A stretch of 64,000 bases of DNA from Limenecus sp048360435 (GTDB taxonomy: Bacteria; Cyanobacteriota; Vampirovibrionia; Gastranaerophilales; Gastranaerophilaceae). The notes under the pieces were generated by a model. The model saw only the letters and a program-made list of their open reading frames with translations, did not search any database and was not told the origin of the DNA. The stretch covers positions 62,001 to 126,000 of the forward strand of contig DBGCOP010000030.1 of the NCBI GenBank assembly GCA_048360435.1, in the 5' to 3' direction. The position numbers and the translations under genes are program-made. Of the stretch, positions 53,480 to 61,636 are shown one piece after another. The stretch's first letter is position 1. The number at the start of each line of letters is the position of its first letter.

Positions 53480-54397
53480 ATGCAAGTTTTTACAGAGTTA
53501 AAACAAAATCCTGACTTATCTATTTGTTTAGGCTTTTTTGACGGTGTTCATGAAGGTCATAAAGTTGTATTAAAAAATGCAGTAAATCTTGCACGTCAAA
53601 ATAATATAAAATCCGCAGTAATAACATTCAAAGAGCACCCCCTTTGTTATCTTCAAAACAGAACTCCTCAATATATCATTCCTCTCGAAGAAAGACTCAG
53701 TATCATTGCAGAACAGGGAATTGATTATGCTTATGTACTCGATTTTGATGAAGAAATAGCCGATCTGCTGGCAATAGATTATTTAAAAAATATACTGATA
53801 AAAAACTTCAGTCCAAGATTTATTACAACCGGTTTCAATCACTATTTCGGAGCAAACAAACGTGGGGATTCCACTTTTTTACGTGCTTATGAAAAAGAAT
53901 TCGGGTACAAATTTTTTGAAATTCCGCCTATCACATACAATAACATACTCATAAGCAGTTCAAAAATCAGACAAATGATTACGGAAGGAAATATGGAATC
54001 CATACCAAACCTTCTGGGTGAAGCATTTTACATAAAAGGCAGGGTTATAACAGGAAACAGAATAGGCCGGACAATATCGTTTCCAACGGCAAATGTCAAA
54101 TATCCAACAAATATCATAAAACCGCCAAGAGGTGTTTATATAGCAAGAGTCAGCTATGACGACTGTGAGTTTAATGCAATGGCAAATCTGGGTAAAAGAC
54201 CGACAATAGCAGGAGCTCATGGGCTTCTGCTTGAAGCGCATATCCTTGATTTCAAAGACAATCTTTATGACAAAGATGTCAAAATTTCTTTCATCAAAAA
54301 AATTCGTGATGAAAGAAAATTTGACTCACTTCCTGATTTAAAATCACAGCTTGTTAAAGATGAAAAAGTAACAAAAGAGTTTTTCTCTAACTATTAG
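53480..54397 (+). CDS. ribF: Bifunctional riboflavin kinase / FAD synthetase
   Basis: 305 residues, normal length. The N-terminal adenylyltransferase domain has G-F-F-D-G-V-H-E-G-H near residue 19 and S-S-S-K-I-R near 155. The C-terminal kinase domain has G-R-V-I-T-G-N-R-I-G-R-T-I-S-F-P-T-A-N near 188 and L-G-K-R-P-T near 236. It turns riboflavin into FMN and FAD in the cytosol. It is flanked on both sides by related minus-strand membrane-protein genes and touches the left ends of both intergenic regions; no FMN riboswitch is visible. Confidence 0.96.
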   Translation: MQVFTELKQNPDLSICLGFFDGVHEGHKVVLKNAVNLARQNNIKSAVITFKEHPLCYLQNRTPQYIIPLEERLSIIAEQGIDYAYVLDFDEEIADLLAIDYLKNILIKNFSPRFITTGFNHYFGANKRGDSTFLRAYEKEFGYKFFEIPPITYNNILISSSKIRQMITEGNMESIPNLLGEAFYIKGRVITGNRIGRTISFPTANVKYPTNIIKPPRGVYIARVSYDDCEFNAMANLGKRPTIAGAHGLLLEAHILDFKDNLYDKDVKISFIKKIRDERKFDSLPDLKSQLVKDEKVTKEFFSNY

Positions 54398-55113
54398 CCT
54401 TTTCTTTTTGCATCAACAAGTTGGGTGATTTTATTGATAAAAGTTTGTTTTTTCATGCCTGCTGCACCTGACAACTTACGAGTTTTATTGATTTCTTCAA
54501 CCTCTTTTGCAAAACTGTTTAATCTGACAGAAGCATCTGTTTTAGGCATTTTCGCATAAATATCAACAATAGCTTTGCTTTCCTTGTCGATTCTGAAAAA
54601 GATTTTGTCAAAAAGATTTGTGCCAGCCTCCGGTTTTGATTTTTCATAAGCTATTTTATAAGATTCTTCAAGCATATTTGCCGCTTCATGCAAATGCTCC
54701 GGTCTTGTTTTATCAGCTGCTCTCATCAATGCAGCAGCATCCATTCCATCAAGTCGTACAATATTATTAGAAGAATTTTCATTTATTATTCTTGATACTT
54801 CCGAAAACTGTTCATTTTTCACCTGCTTTATTTTAGCCAGAGCTGTTTTTGCATCTTCAGAAAGTGTACTTTGAAAAATATTTTTCATATATTTTTTCAC
54901 ACCGGCAAAGTTTTTGTGAATAGCATAAGCAGCAACAGCCAGAAAAAGCACACCACCAGCAGCATATGGAAGTTTGTTGTTTTTTGAAGTAACAAGATTC
55001 GACGAAAATGAAGTATTTTCTGTTGAATTCTTTCCTGAAGAAACTTTTTTGTTTTGAAGTTTAGAATTTGACACACCGGCATTAAAAAATGCATTCACAG
55101 CACTGATAGGCAT
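54394..55113 (-). CDS. Single-pass helical protein, paralogue of 52215-53282
   Basis: 239 residues. N-terminal polar region with T-S-F-S at 34-37, then a membrane helix at about 50-65 starting K-L-P-Y-A-A-G. The C-terminal domain shares A-A-N-M-L-E-E-S-Y and Y-A-K-M-P-K-T-D-A with the larger paralogue but lacks the LEA-like repeats. No signal peptide other than the anchor, so most of the protein would lie on one side of the membrane. AAGGAGAG precedes the ATG. Tail-to-tail overlap with ribF by a few bases. Confidence 0.7.
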   Translation of the reverse strand: MPISAVNAFFNAGVSNSKLQNKKVSSGKNSTENTSFSSNLVTSKNNKLPYAAGGVLFLAVAAYAIHKNFAGVKKYMKNIFQSTLSEDAKTALAKIKQVKNEQFSEVSRIINENSSNNIVRLDGMDAAALMRAADKTRPEHLHEAANMLEESYKIAYEKSKPEAGTNLFDKIFFRIDKESKAIVDIYAKMPKTDASVRLNSFAKEVEEINKTRKLSGAAGMKKQTFINKITQLVDAKRKG

Positions 55114-55540
55114 TTCTCTCTCCTTTTATAATAGTTTTAAGTGACCATTTAACCCGTTAACATTTATATTAAATGCAAAATTCTAAAAAATTGCCAGCAG
55201 ATTTTCTAAAGCAGCTAAAACATTTGTTCTGCTTGAAGATTGGCAATTAAATTTTCTTAACAAATTAAAGCATTTTTGTTACGCATAAAATTAAAATACA
55301 ATATACAAAAGAAATGTAAGCAGCACTAAACAAAAATCTGTAATTTTTTTTAAGATATGACATAATTAACTCTCCATTCCCCTATCTTTCAAAAAAAATT
55401 TTCACCCAAGCATAAAATCTTTCATATTACCCAAAAGGAGTCCATCAGGATAAATTTGTAAAAAAGCAGTAACAATACTTTCAAAGCACAATTTTGTATT
55501 GTAAAATTTATTAACAAGAATATAAAATTAGGAGAAAATT
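55114..55540. other. 427-base intergenic region without a gene
   Basis: No frame of note. It holds the ribosome site of the minus gene at its left end, the structured element at 55185-55248, a very A/T-rich middle, and the AGGAG ribosome site of ribH at its right end. I looked for an FMN riboswitch before ribH and did not find the conserved core. Confidence 0.7.
55185..55248 (-). promoter_or_regulatory. Structured leader element with terminator-like T-run
   Basis: AATTGCCA (55189-55196) pairs with TGGCAATT (55241-55248), and inside it GCAGA (55197-55201) pairs with TCTGC (55228-55232). On the minus strand the structure ends in six T, about 70 bases before the start at 55113. It looks like a leader attenuator or the end of a small RNA. 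Confidence 0.5.
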
Positions 55541-56005
55541 ATGACAAATATAATTCAAGGAAATTACACAACCAATGACGAAAAATTCTGCATCATAATA
55601 TCAAGATTTAATGAGTTTATCGGTTCAAAACTCTTATCCGGAGCAATTGATGAACTCGTCCGACACGGAATAAAAGAAAGCACAATTGATGTAATCTGGA
55701 CGCCCGGTGCATTTGAAATTCCATTAATCGCAAAAAAAGCAGCATTATCAAAAAAATATGATGCAATTATCACGCTCGGTGCCGTAATCAAAGGCTCAAC
55801 AGGACATTATGATTTTGTTGCAGCCGAAGTTTCCAAAGGCATAGCTCACGTTGCACTGGAAACAGGAATACCTGTTATATTCGGAGTTCTTACAACAGAC
55901 AACCTCGAACAAGCTATCGAAAGAGCCGGAACCAAAGCAGGCAACAAAGGTTCTGAAGCCGCAAAAACAGCAATAGAAATGGCAAGCTTGACAAAACAAC
56001 TGTAA
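55541..56005 (+). CDS. ribH: 6,7-dimethyl-8-ribityllumazine synthase
   Basis: 154 residues. RibH joins the pyrimidinedione and dihydroxybutanone phosphate to lumazine, the step before riboflavin. Conserved parts: I-I-S-R-F-N near residue 18, W-T-P-G-A-F-E-I-P near 51, G-A-V-I-K-G-S-T-G-H-Y-D near 80 (catalytic His), and F-G-V-L-T-T-D-N near 112. The G-S-T-G-H-Y-D form (instead of E-T-x-H-F/Y) is usual in several phyla. TTAGGAG precedes the ATG. Other rib genes except ribF are elsewhere. The DUF4013-like gene follows 44 bases downstream. Confidence 0.96.
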   Translation: MTNIIQGNYTTNDEKFCIIISRFNEFIGSKLLSGAIDELVRHGIKESTIDVIWTPGAFEIPLIAKKAALSKKYDAIITLGAVIKGSTGHYDFVAAEVSKGIAHVALETGIPVIFGVLTTDNLEQAIERAGTKAGNKGSEAAKTAIEMASLTKQL

Positions 56006-56049
56006 ATTCATACTATTATATTCGAAAAAGAATAGAATAGGAGTTTATT

Positions 56050-56688
56050 ATGAGTTTAGATTTTTCTGCTGCCCTTAAAGCACCTGCATCAGTTCAAGGC
56101 TGGTTTGTAAAAATACTTATTGGCGGTATTTTAATGTGTATACCGATAGTAAATTTTATTGTCTTTGGTTACCTTATAAGATATATAAAAAATGTCATTG
56201 ACAAAAATGAAATATTGCCTGAATACTCTGATATTGGAGAGTTATTTGTTACTGGCTTCAAAGGATTAATCGGAATTATTCTGCTATATATCCCCCTGAT
56301 TCTTATAACGATTATAATAGGGTTGTTGTTTAGTAAGTCTGCTTCTTTGGCTATGATTCTAAACTACTTAATTGAAATAGTTTATGGATTTATAACTATG
56401 ATTATGGTAGCAAACTTTGCAATTGATAAAAAAATTCTTTCAATGGTAGGTTTCAACAGAGCAGCTCTTTTATTTAGAAATAACCCTAATATAGGCTCAT
56501 TAATTTTGTATTTGATTGCTGCAAACATAATCTATGGTATTGTTGCAACAGTTTGTGCAATAACTGTTATAGGAATCATCCTTGTTCCGTTCATTGTTTT
56601 TGCAATGATGATTACACTTTACAATCTTATTGCTCAATTTGTTCAAAATGCACCTTGTCTTGAAGAAGTAAAAGCACAAGCTGCATAA
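56050..56688 (+). CDS. DUF4013-like integral membrane protein, copy 1
   Basis: 212 residues with about five hydrophobic segments. The N-terminus matches the DUF4013 pattern: a short amphipathic start, W-F-V-K-I-L-I-G-G-I, I-P-I-V-N-F-I-V-F-G-Y-L-I-R, then an acidic L-P-E-Y loop and a G-F-K-G-L motif. DUF4013 proteins occur in Archaea, Firmicutes and cyanobacteria-related groups with unknown role. An AGGAG site lies before the ATG. It is followed by a related gene 100 bases on, separated by an inverted repeat. Confidence 0.75.
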   Translation: MSLDFSAALKAPASVQGWFVKILIGGILMCIPIVNFIVFGYLIRYIKNVIDKNEILPEYSDIGELFVTGFKGLIGIILLYIPLILITIIIGLLFSKSASLAMILNYLIEIVYGFITMIMVANFAIDKKILSMVGFNRAALLFRNNPNIGSLILYLIAANIIYGIVATVCAITVIGIILVPFIVFAMMITLYNLIAQFVQNAPCLEEVKAQAA

Positions 56689-56716
56689 AATAACAAAATT
56701 TTCAAAAAAAGTTCAA

Positions 56717-56765
56717 AAACACACTATCATTTTGTACAAAAAAGTGCTACAATGATAGTGTGTTT
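56717..56765 (+). terminator. Inverted repeat between the two DUF4013-like genes
   Basis: AAACACACTATCATT (56717-56731) and AATGATAGTGTGTTT (56751-56765) are a perfect 15-bp inverted repeat with a 19-base loop. The following bases are T/A-rich (TTTATTATTT) but not a strict T-run, so it may be a weak terminator or a binding site. Confidence 0.6.
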
Positions 56766-56788
56766 ATTATTTAATCTGGAGCGTGCTA

Positions 56789-57538
56789 ATGGGTATTAGT
56801 CTAAAGCAGGCATTTATTTTTGTGCCAAAGGATTCTGATTGGTTAAAAAAAGTATTCATAGGAGGGCTGCTGCTGTTTTTCCCTACCTTTATATATGTCT
56901 TTCCAGGCATAAAAAAACTGCTTTTTAATCCCGTTAATTATTATTGGATAACAATCTTTGCTATACTGGCAACAACAATATTTCTTGCTGTAAGCGGATA
57001 TTTCTTCAAAGCCGTACATAACCGAATTGTTCACTCTAAAGAAGGTCTGCCTGAATGGAAATATTTCAGCTATTATGTCTATGTCGGTCTGAAGTCTTAT
57101 GTGGGCGGTTTTTTATTCTCGCTCCCGTTTCTTGCTGTATTTCTTCTGCTTGCTGTTACTGCCCCAATGAGCCCGTCAGCCGAGCTTATTCCATTCATCA
57201 TAATCGGCTCGGTCTTGCATATAATTTACACAGCCTGCTATGTTATGATGGCACTGAATTTTGCATTGGACTTCAAGATAACTTCATTTTTCAATGTAAA
57301 AAAAGGATATGAGCTTATTAAAGGCAACATTTTGAACTATGTAATTCTTGTTTTTTACTGTCTTTTGCTCGCAATGATTAACACAATAGTAAATGCAATA
57401 CTTGTAAACGGTCAAATATTCTCATTGTTCATACCGTTTGTCACTTTCTATGTTTACCTTGTGTACACTGATTTATTTGCACAATTTGTATTAAACAAAA
57501 CAGGGCTCGAATGTCATGAACAAAAATGTTTCATCTAA
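56789..57538 (+). CDS. DUF4013-like integral membrane protein, copy 2
   Basis: 249 residues from the ATG at 56789 (GGAG 7 bases upstream; an in-frame GTG 6 bases earlier is rejected). Six hydrophobic segments, with W-L-K-K-V-F-I-G-G at the start, L-P-E-W in the first loop and V-G-L-K-S-Y-V-G-G after it. These match the same positions in the gene at 56050, so the pair arose by duplication. Function unknown. The C-terminal cysteines near the end are not shared. Confidence 0.7.
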   Translation: MGISLKQAFIFVPKDSDWLKKVFIGGLLLFFPTFIYVFPGIKKLLFNPVNYYWITIFAILATTIFLAVSGYFFKAVHNRIVHSKEGLPEWKYFSYYVYVGLKSYVGGFLFSLPFLAVFLLLAVTAPMSPSAELIPFIIIGSVLHIIYTACYVMMALNFALDFKITSFFNVKKGYELIKGNILNYVILVFYCLLLAMINTIVNAILVNGQIFSLFIPFVTFYVYLVYTDLFAQFVLNKTGLECHEQKCFI

Positions 57539-57627
57539 AATAAAAAAGAAATTTTTTCATCTGCCTTTTTCTCTCAAACTGATAGAACACTGGGCAAAAT
57601 TTCTTATTTTCTGTTAAACAGGAGTAA

Positions 57628-57933
57628 TTACATTCTTACAGTTAAAAATTTTGTGTCTTCAATCATTTTTACTGTATATGCTGTCTGTTTTGGAACAAGA
57701 AGCAGTTCTCCTTCTTTCATATTGAAATTTTTGTCATCAAGCATTACCTCAATATTACCTTCTATAATAAAAAAACAAACATCTTGAGCACTAATTTGTG
57801 CAGGAATTTCTTGACTTTTACTTATCGCAAAAAGCCCGATTGCTCTTGAACCTTCATTTATAAGGTATTTATTATCGAATCCGTCTTGACGGAATTGCAG
57901 TTCTTCCTTTGGTATAATTATTTTTTTGAACAT
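57628..57933 (-). CDS. Small cupin-domain protein
   Basis: 101 residues from the second of two adjacent ATGs (GGAG is 6 bases before it). The length and the strand pattern fit a single cupin barrel: F-F-I-I-E-G-N-I-E-V-M-L-D, then M-K-E-G-E-L-L-L-V-P and a final hydrophobic strand. The metal-binding histidines of cupin motif 1 are largely missing (there is no H-x-H), so a binding rather than catalytic role is likely. Single gene, divergent from dnaB; 89 bases separate it from the convergent DUF4013-like gene with no clear terminator. Confidence 0.75.
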   Translation of the reverse strand: MFKKIIIPKEELQFRQDGFDNKYLINEGSRAIGLFAISKSQEIPAQISAQDVCFFIIEGNIEVMLDDKNFNMKEGELLLVPKQTAYTVKMIEDTKFLTVRM

Positions 57934-58111
57934 CATTTACTCCTTTTTTTAGATTCTTTATGTTTCTTACAGGATTTTCAATACCCTTATAGGTAAAAAA
58001 GGGAATAGTTTGAGCGGAATGATTTATAAAATTATGTTTCGGTATATTAAAAATTAGTGTATAAAAAGTCATGTTTAAATATAATATTAATAAAGAACGT
58101 GGAAGGTATAA

Positions 58112-59476
58112 GTGGCAAATAGTATAATGAAAACATCGGACGGCAAGATTCAAAAGCTGCCTCCTCAAAATATAGATGCTGAAGAAGCCATTCTGGGAGC
58201 TGTTTTAACAAATCCCGTATCATTAAACAAAGTTGTTGATTTAATTAAACCCGAAAGCTTTTACAAACCGGCAAACAAAGTTATTTTTGATGCGATATTA
58301 TACTTGTTTGGAAAAAATCAGGCAATTGATATTGTTACTGTCTCTGAAAGACTCAATGAAATAGACAAACTCGAACTTGTCGGAGGAAGAGCCTATATCA
58401 ATGACCTTGCTCTTAATGTTGTTACAACGGCAAACGTTGAATATTACGCAAAAATTGTTCAAGAAAAAGCAATAAAAAGAGAATTGATAAACGCAGGCTC
58501 AGAAATTGTTTCAATGGCTTATGACAATTTTTCAACAGAAGCAACTCTGGACAGTGCTGAAAAATTAATTTTTAACATAGCACAGCAAAAAACATCGACA
58601 GACCTGATTCACGTAAAAGACCTTGTTCTTTCAAGCTATGAACAAATTGAATACAGATATAACCACAGAGGTGAAACAATCGGCGTTCCGACAGGTTTTT
58701 ATGATTTAGACGGAATGACATCGGGTTTACAAAAAGCGGACTTAATTATTCTTGCAGCACGACCATCTATGGGTAAAACAGCATTCGCGCTCAACATTGC
58801 CCAAAATGTTGGACTGAGAGCAAAAAAAGGAGTCGCAATATTTTCACTTGAGATGCCCAAAGAACAGCTTGTTCAACGTATGCTGTGTTCTGAAGCGGAG
58901 GTTGACTCACAAAGACTGAAAACAGGTAACATGCAGGCTCAAGACTGGGAAAAACTGACAACCGCAATGAACCTTTTTGCTGATGCACCGATTTATATTG
59001 ATGACACAGCCGGTGCAACAGTAATGGATCTCAGAGCAAAATGCAGACGACTTGCAATGGAAGAAAAAGATCTCGGCTTAATAGTAATCGATTACCTCCA
59101 ATTAATGGAAGGCTCAGGCAGCAGTGATGACAGAAACCAGCAGATTTCAGGAATTTCAAGAGGACTCAAAGGATTGGCAAGAGAACTTGGTGTTCCTGTT
59201 ATAGCACTGTCTCAGCTTTCTCGTGCTGTTGAGCAGCGTTCAGACAAAAAGCCTATGCTCTCAGACTTGAGAGAATCAGGAGCAATCGAGCAGGATGCAG
59301 ATCTTGTAATGTTTATTTATCGTGACGAATACTACAATGGTGAAAGCAGCGAAACCAGAGGCATAGCAGAAATCATTCTTGCAAAACACAGAAACGGTCC
59401 CGTCGGCAGTGTTGAATTGTTATTCCAGAACAACATTACAAAATTTAAAAACAAAGCAAAAACAGCTGTATTCTAA
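58112..59476 (+). CDS. dnaB: Replicative DNA helicase
   Basis: 454 residues with a GTG start 6 bases after AAGG; it matches the family N-terminus better than the later ATG. DnaB is the hexameric helicase at the fork. The N-terminal domain (P-P-Q-N-I-D-A-E-E-A-I-L-G) binds primase; the RecA-like C-terminal domain has Walker A A-R-P-S-M-G-K-T-A near residue 213, Walker B V-I-D-Y-L-Q-L near 327 and the S-Q-L-S-R-A-V-E-Q-R block near 370. No intein, which this gene often hosts. Its end carries a hairpin shared with dnaK. Confidence 0.96.
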   Translation: MANSIMKTSDGKIQKLPPQNIDAEEAILGAVLTNPVSLNKVVDLIKPESFYKPANKVIFDAILYLFGKNQAIDIVTVSERLNEIDKLELVGGRAYINDLALNVVTTANVEYYAKIVQEKAIKRELINAGSEIVSMAYDNFSTEATLDSAEKLIFNIAQQKTSTDLIHVKDLVLSSYEQIEYRYNHRGETIGVPTGFYDLDGMTSGLQKADLIILAARPSMGKTAFALNIAQNVGLRAKKGVAIFSLEMPKEQLVQRMLCSEAEVDSQRLKTGNMQAQDWEKLTTAMNLFADAPIYIDDTAGATVMDLRAKCRRLAMEEKDLGLIVIDYLQLMEGSGSSDDRNQQISGISRGLKGLARELGVPVIALSQLSRAVEQRSDKKPMLSDLRESGAIEQDADLVMFIYRDEYYNGESSETRGIAEIILAKHRNGPVGSVELLFQNNITKFKNKAKTAVF

Positions 59477-59503
59477 TAAAAAATCAATAAAAAAAGCCCT
59501 CAA

Positions 59504-59527
59504 TTTCTTGAGGGCTTAATATTAGGT
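59504..59527. terminator. Terminator between convergent dnaB and dnaK
   Basis: AAGCCCTCAA and TTGAGGGCTT form a perfect 10-bp stem with a TTTC loop. On the minus strand a run of seven T follows, so it mainly serves dnaK; the plus side is weaker. Confidence 0.85.
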
Positions 59528-59542
59528 TAAGTGTAAATTAAA

Positions 59543-61393
59543 TTACTCTTTTGTGTATTCAGCATCAATCACATCATCGTCAGAATTTGATGAATTGTTA
59601 TCAGCTGAACCTGTATCAGAAGAAGCACCTGCTTCACCTGTGCCTTGAGACTCTTGTTGAACCTGAGAGTATGCTGCTTGAGAAATAGCATACATTGTCT
59701 GTTGCAAATCTTCTGACAGTTTCTTAAGTTCGTCAGCAGATTTGTTAGTTTTTACAGCTTCTTCAAGTTCTTTTCTTTGTTCTTCAAGTTTAGACTTGTC
59801 AGAATCAGATATTTTACCTTCAAAGTCTTTTACAATTCTTTCAGCTGAAGCAATCAAGCTGTTAGCATTGTTTCTGATTTCAGCTTCTTCTTTATGTTTT
59901 TTATCTGCTTCAGCATTAGCTTCAGCTTCTTTAACCATTCTGTCAATATCACCTTCAGACAGGTTTGAAGAATTCGTAATCGTAATTTTTTGTTCTTTGT
60001 TAGTAGCTTTATCTTTAGCAGAAACATTAACAATACCGTTAGCATCGATATCAAATGTAACTTCGATTTGAGGCAAACCTCTCATTGCCGGCGGAATGCC
60101 GTCAAGTCTGAACATACCTAAAGATTTGTTATCTTTAGCCATTGGTCTTTCGCCCTGAAGTACATGAACATCAACAGCAGTCTGGTTGTTTTCAGCAGTT
60201 GAGAACACCTGTGACTTAGAAACAGGAATTGTAGTGTTTCTGGGAACAAGCGGAGTCATAACGCCGCCAAGAGTTTCAATACCAAGTGTCAACGGAGTAA
60301 CATCCAACAATACAATGTCTTTAACTTCACCGGCGAGTACACCTGCTTGAACAGCAGCACCAACAGCAACTACTTCATCCGGGTTAACTGACTGGTTAGG
60401 ATCTTTGCCTGTATATTCTTTTACAAGAGCCTGAACTGCCGGAATACGAGTAGAACCGCCGACAAGAACTACTTCATCAATATCACCTTTTGAAAGACCT
60501 GCCTCTTGCAAAGCATCCGCAACAGGTTTTTTACATCTTTCAAGCAAATCATGAGACAATTCTTCAAATTTAGCTCTTGTTAATTGCATATCAAGGTGTT
60601 TAGGACCGTTAGCATCAGCTGTGATGAATGGAAGGTTAATATTTGTTTCAACAACAGAAGACAATTCACATTTTGCTTTTTCAGCAGCTTCTTTCAAACG
60701 CTGCATAGCCTGTTTGTCATTTCTAAGGTCTATGCCTTCCTGTTTCTTAAATTCTTCAACCAACCAATCCATAATTTTCTGGTCAAAATCATCACCACCA
60801 AGGTGTGTATCACCGGAAGTTGAAAGAACTTCATGAACACCATCTCCGATTTCAAGAACAGAAACATCGAATGTACCGCCGCCAAGGTCGAATACAAGAA
60901 CTTTTTCAGGTTTATCTTTTTCAAGACCATAAGCAAGAGCAGCAGCAGTAGGTTCGTTTACGATACGTAAAACATCCAAGCCTGCAATCTTACCGGCATC
61001 TTTTGTTGCCTGTCTTTGAGCATCATTAAAATATGCAGGAACTGTAATAACAGCAGATGTAACCTTTTCTCCAAGATAAGCAGAAGCATCATCTGCCAGT
61101 TTTCTTAAAATCATTGCAGATATTTCTTGCGGAGTATAGTCTTTACCGTTAATATTTTTTTTGTAATCAGTACCCATTTCTCTTTTAATAGAAATAACGG
61201 TTTTGTCAGGGTTTAAAATTGCCTGACGTTTTGCCAATTGTCCAACAAGTTTTTCACCTGTTTTTGAAAAACCTACAATTGACGGAGTTGTTCTGGAACC
61301 CTCTGCGTTAGCAATAACGGTAGGTTTACCGCCTTCCATTACAGCAACTACGGAGTTTGTTGTTCCTAAGTCAATACCAATTGTTTTTGCCAT
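59543..61393 (-). CDS. dnaK: Chaperone DnaK (Hsp70)
   Basis: 616 residues from the ATG at 61393, which has AAGGAGAG upstream and begins with the invariant G-I-D-L-G-T-T-N-S; the 11-residue extension is rejected. DnaK is the ATP-driven Hsp70 of the cytosol. Nucleotide domain motifs D-L-G-G-G-T-F-D-V-S near 182 and V-G-G-S-T-R-I-P near 322 are present; the substrate domain starts near 380. The C-terminus ends D-D-V-I-D-A-E-Y-T-K-E, close to the usual E-E-V-D-like end. No CIRCE element, grpE or dnaJ is adjacent; the J-domain protein at 16347 is the only J-protein in the window. Confidence 0.97.
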   Translation of the reverse strand: MAKTIGIDLGTTNSVVAVMEGGKPTVIANAEGSRTTPSIVGFSKTGEKLVGQLAKRQAILNPDKTVISIKREMGTDYKKNINGKDYTPQEISAMILRKLADDASAYLGEKVTSAVITVPAYFNDAQRQATKDAGKIAGLDVLRIVNEPTAAALAYGLEKDKPEKVLVFDLGGGTFDVSVLEIGDGVHEVLSTSGDTHLGGDDFDQKIMDWLVEEFKKQEGIDLRNDKQAMQRLKEAAEKAKCELSSVVETNINLPFITADANGPKHLDMQLTRAKFEELSHDLLERCKKPVADALQEAGLSKGDIDEVVLVGGSTRIPAVQALVKEYTGKDPNQSVNPDEVVAVGAAVQAGVLAGEVKDIVLLDVTPLTLGIETLGGVMTPLVPRNTTIPVSKSQVFSTAENNQTAVDVHVLQGERPMAKDNKSLGMFRLDGIPPAMRGLPQIEVTFDIDANGIVNVSAKDKATNKEQKITITNSSNLSEGDIDRMVKEAEANAEADKKHKEEAEIRNNANSLIASAERIVKDFEGKISDSDKSKLEEQRKELEEAVKTNKSADELKKLSEDLQQTMYAISQAAYSQVQQESQGTGEAGASSDTGSADNNSSNSDDDVIDAEYTKE

Positions 61394-61636
61394 AGTTTTA
61401 TCTCTCCTTTGATTATTAAAAATCATGCGCTATTTTTTCTTACTTATTTTATACCACTGAATTTTTTGAAAAATAAAAAAATAAACAAAAAATTAATAAT
61501 TCCCCTATAATTAATTATTTTTAAGAATTGTTAAGAAAGATTTTCTTGTTTAAGGCAATTTTTTCACATCAATTGTTTTTATATCTATAAGGGAATATTA
61601 AGATTTAATTTTTTACGGGAATTGAAAGAGGAAATT

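Noticed and set aside
53263..53481. 72-residue minus-strand frame between the K-L-P-Y gene and ribF
   Set aside because: It lies in the leader region, has no ribosome site and overlaps the start of the downstream gene out of frame.
55400..55540. FMN riboswitch before ribH
   Set aside because: The conserved RFN core sequences and the multi-stem layout are absent; only an A/T-rich leader and a ribosome site are seen.
61394..61636. CIRCE heat-shock element before dnaK
   Set aside because: No TTAGCACTC / GAGTGCTAA repeat is present in the intergenic region.
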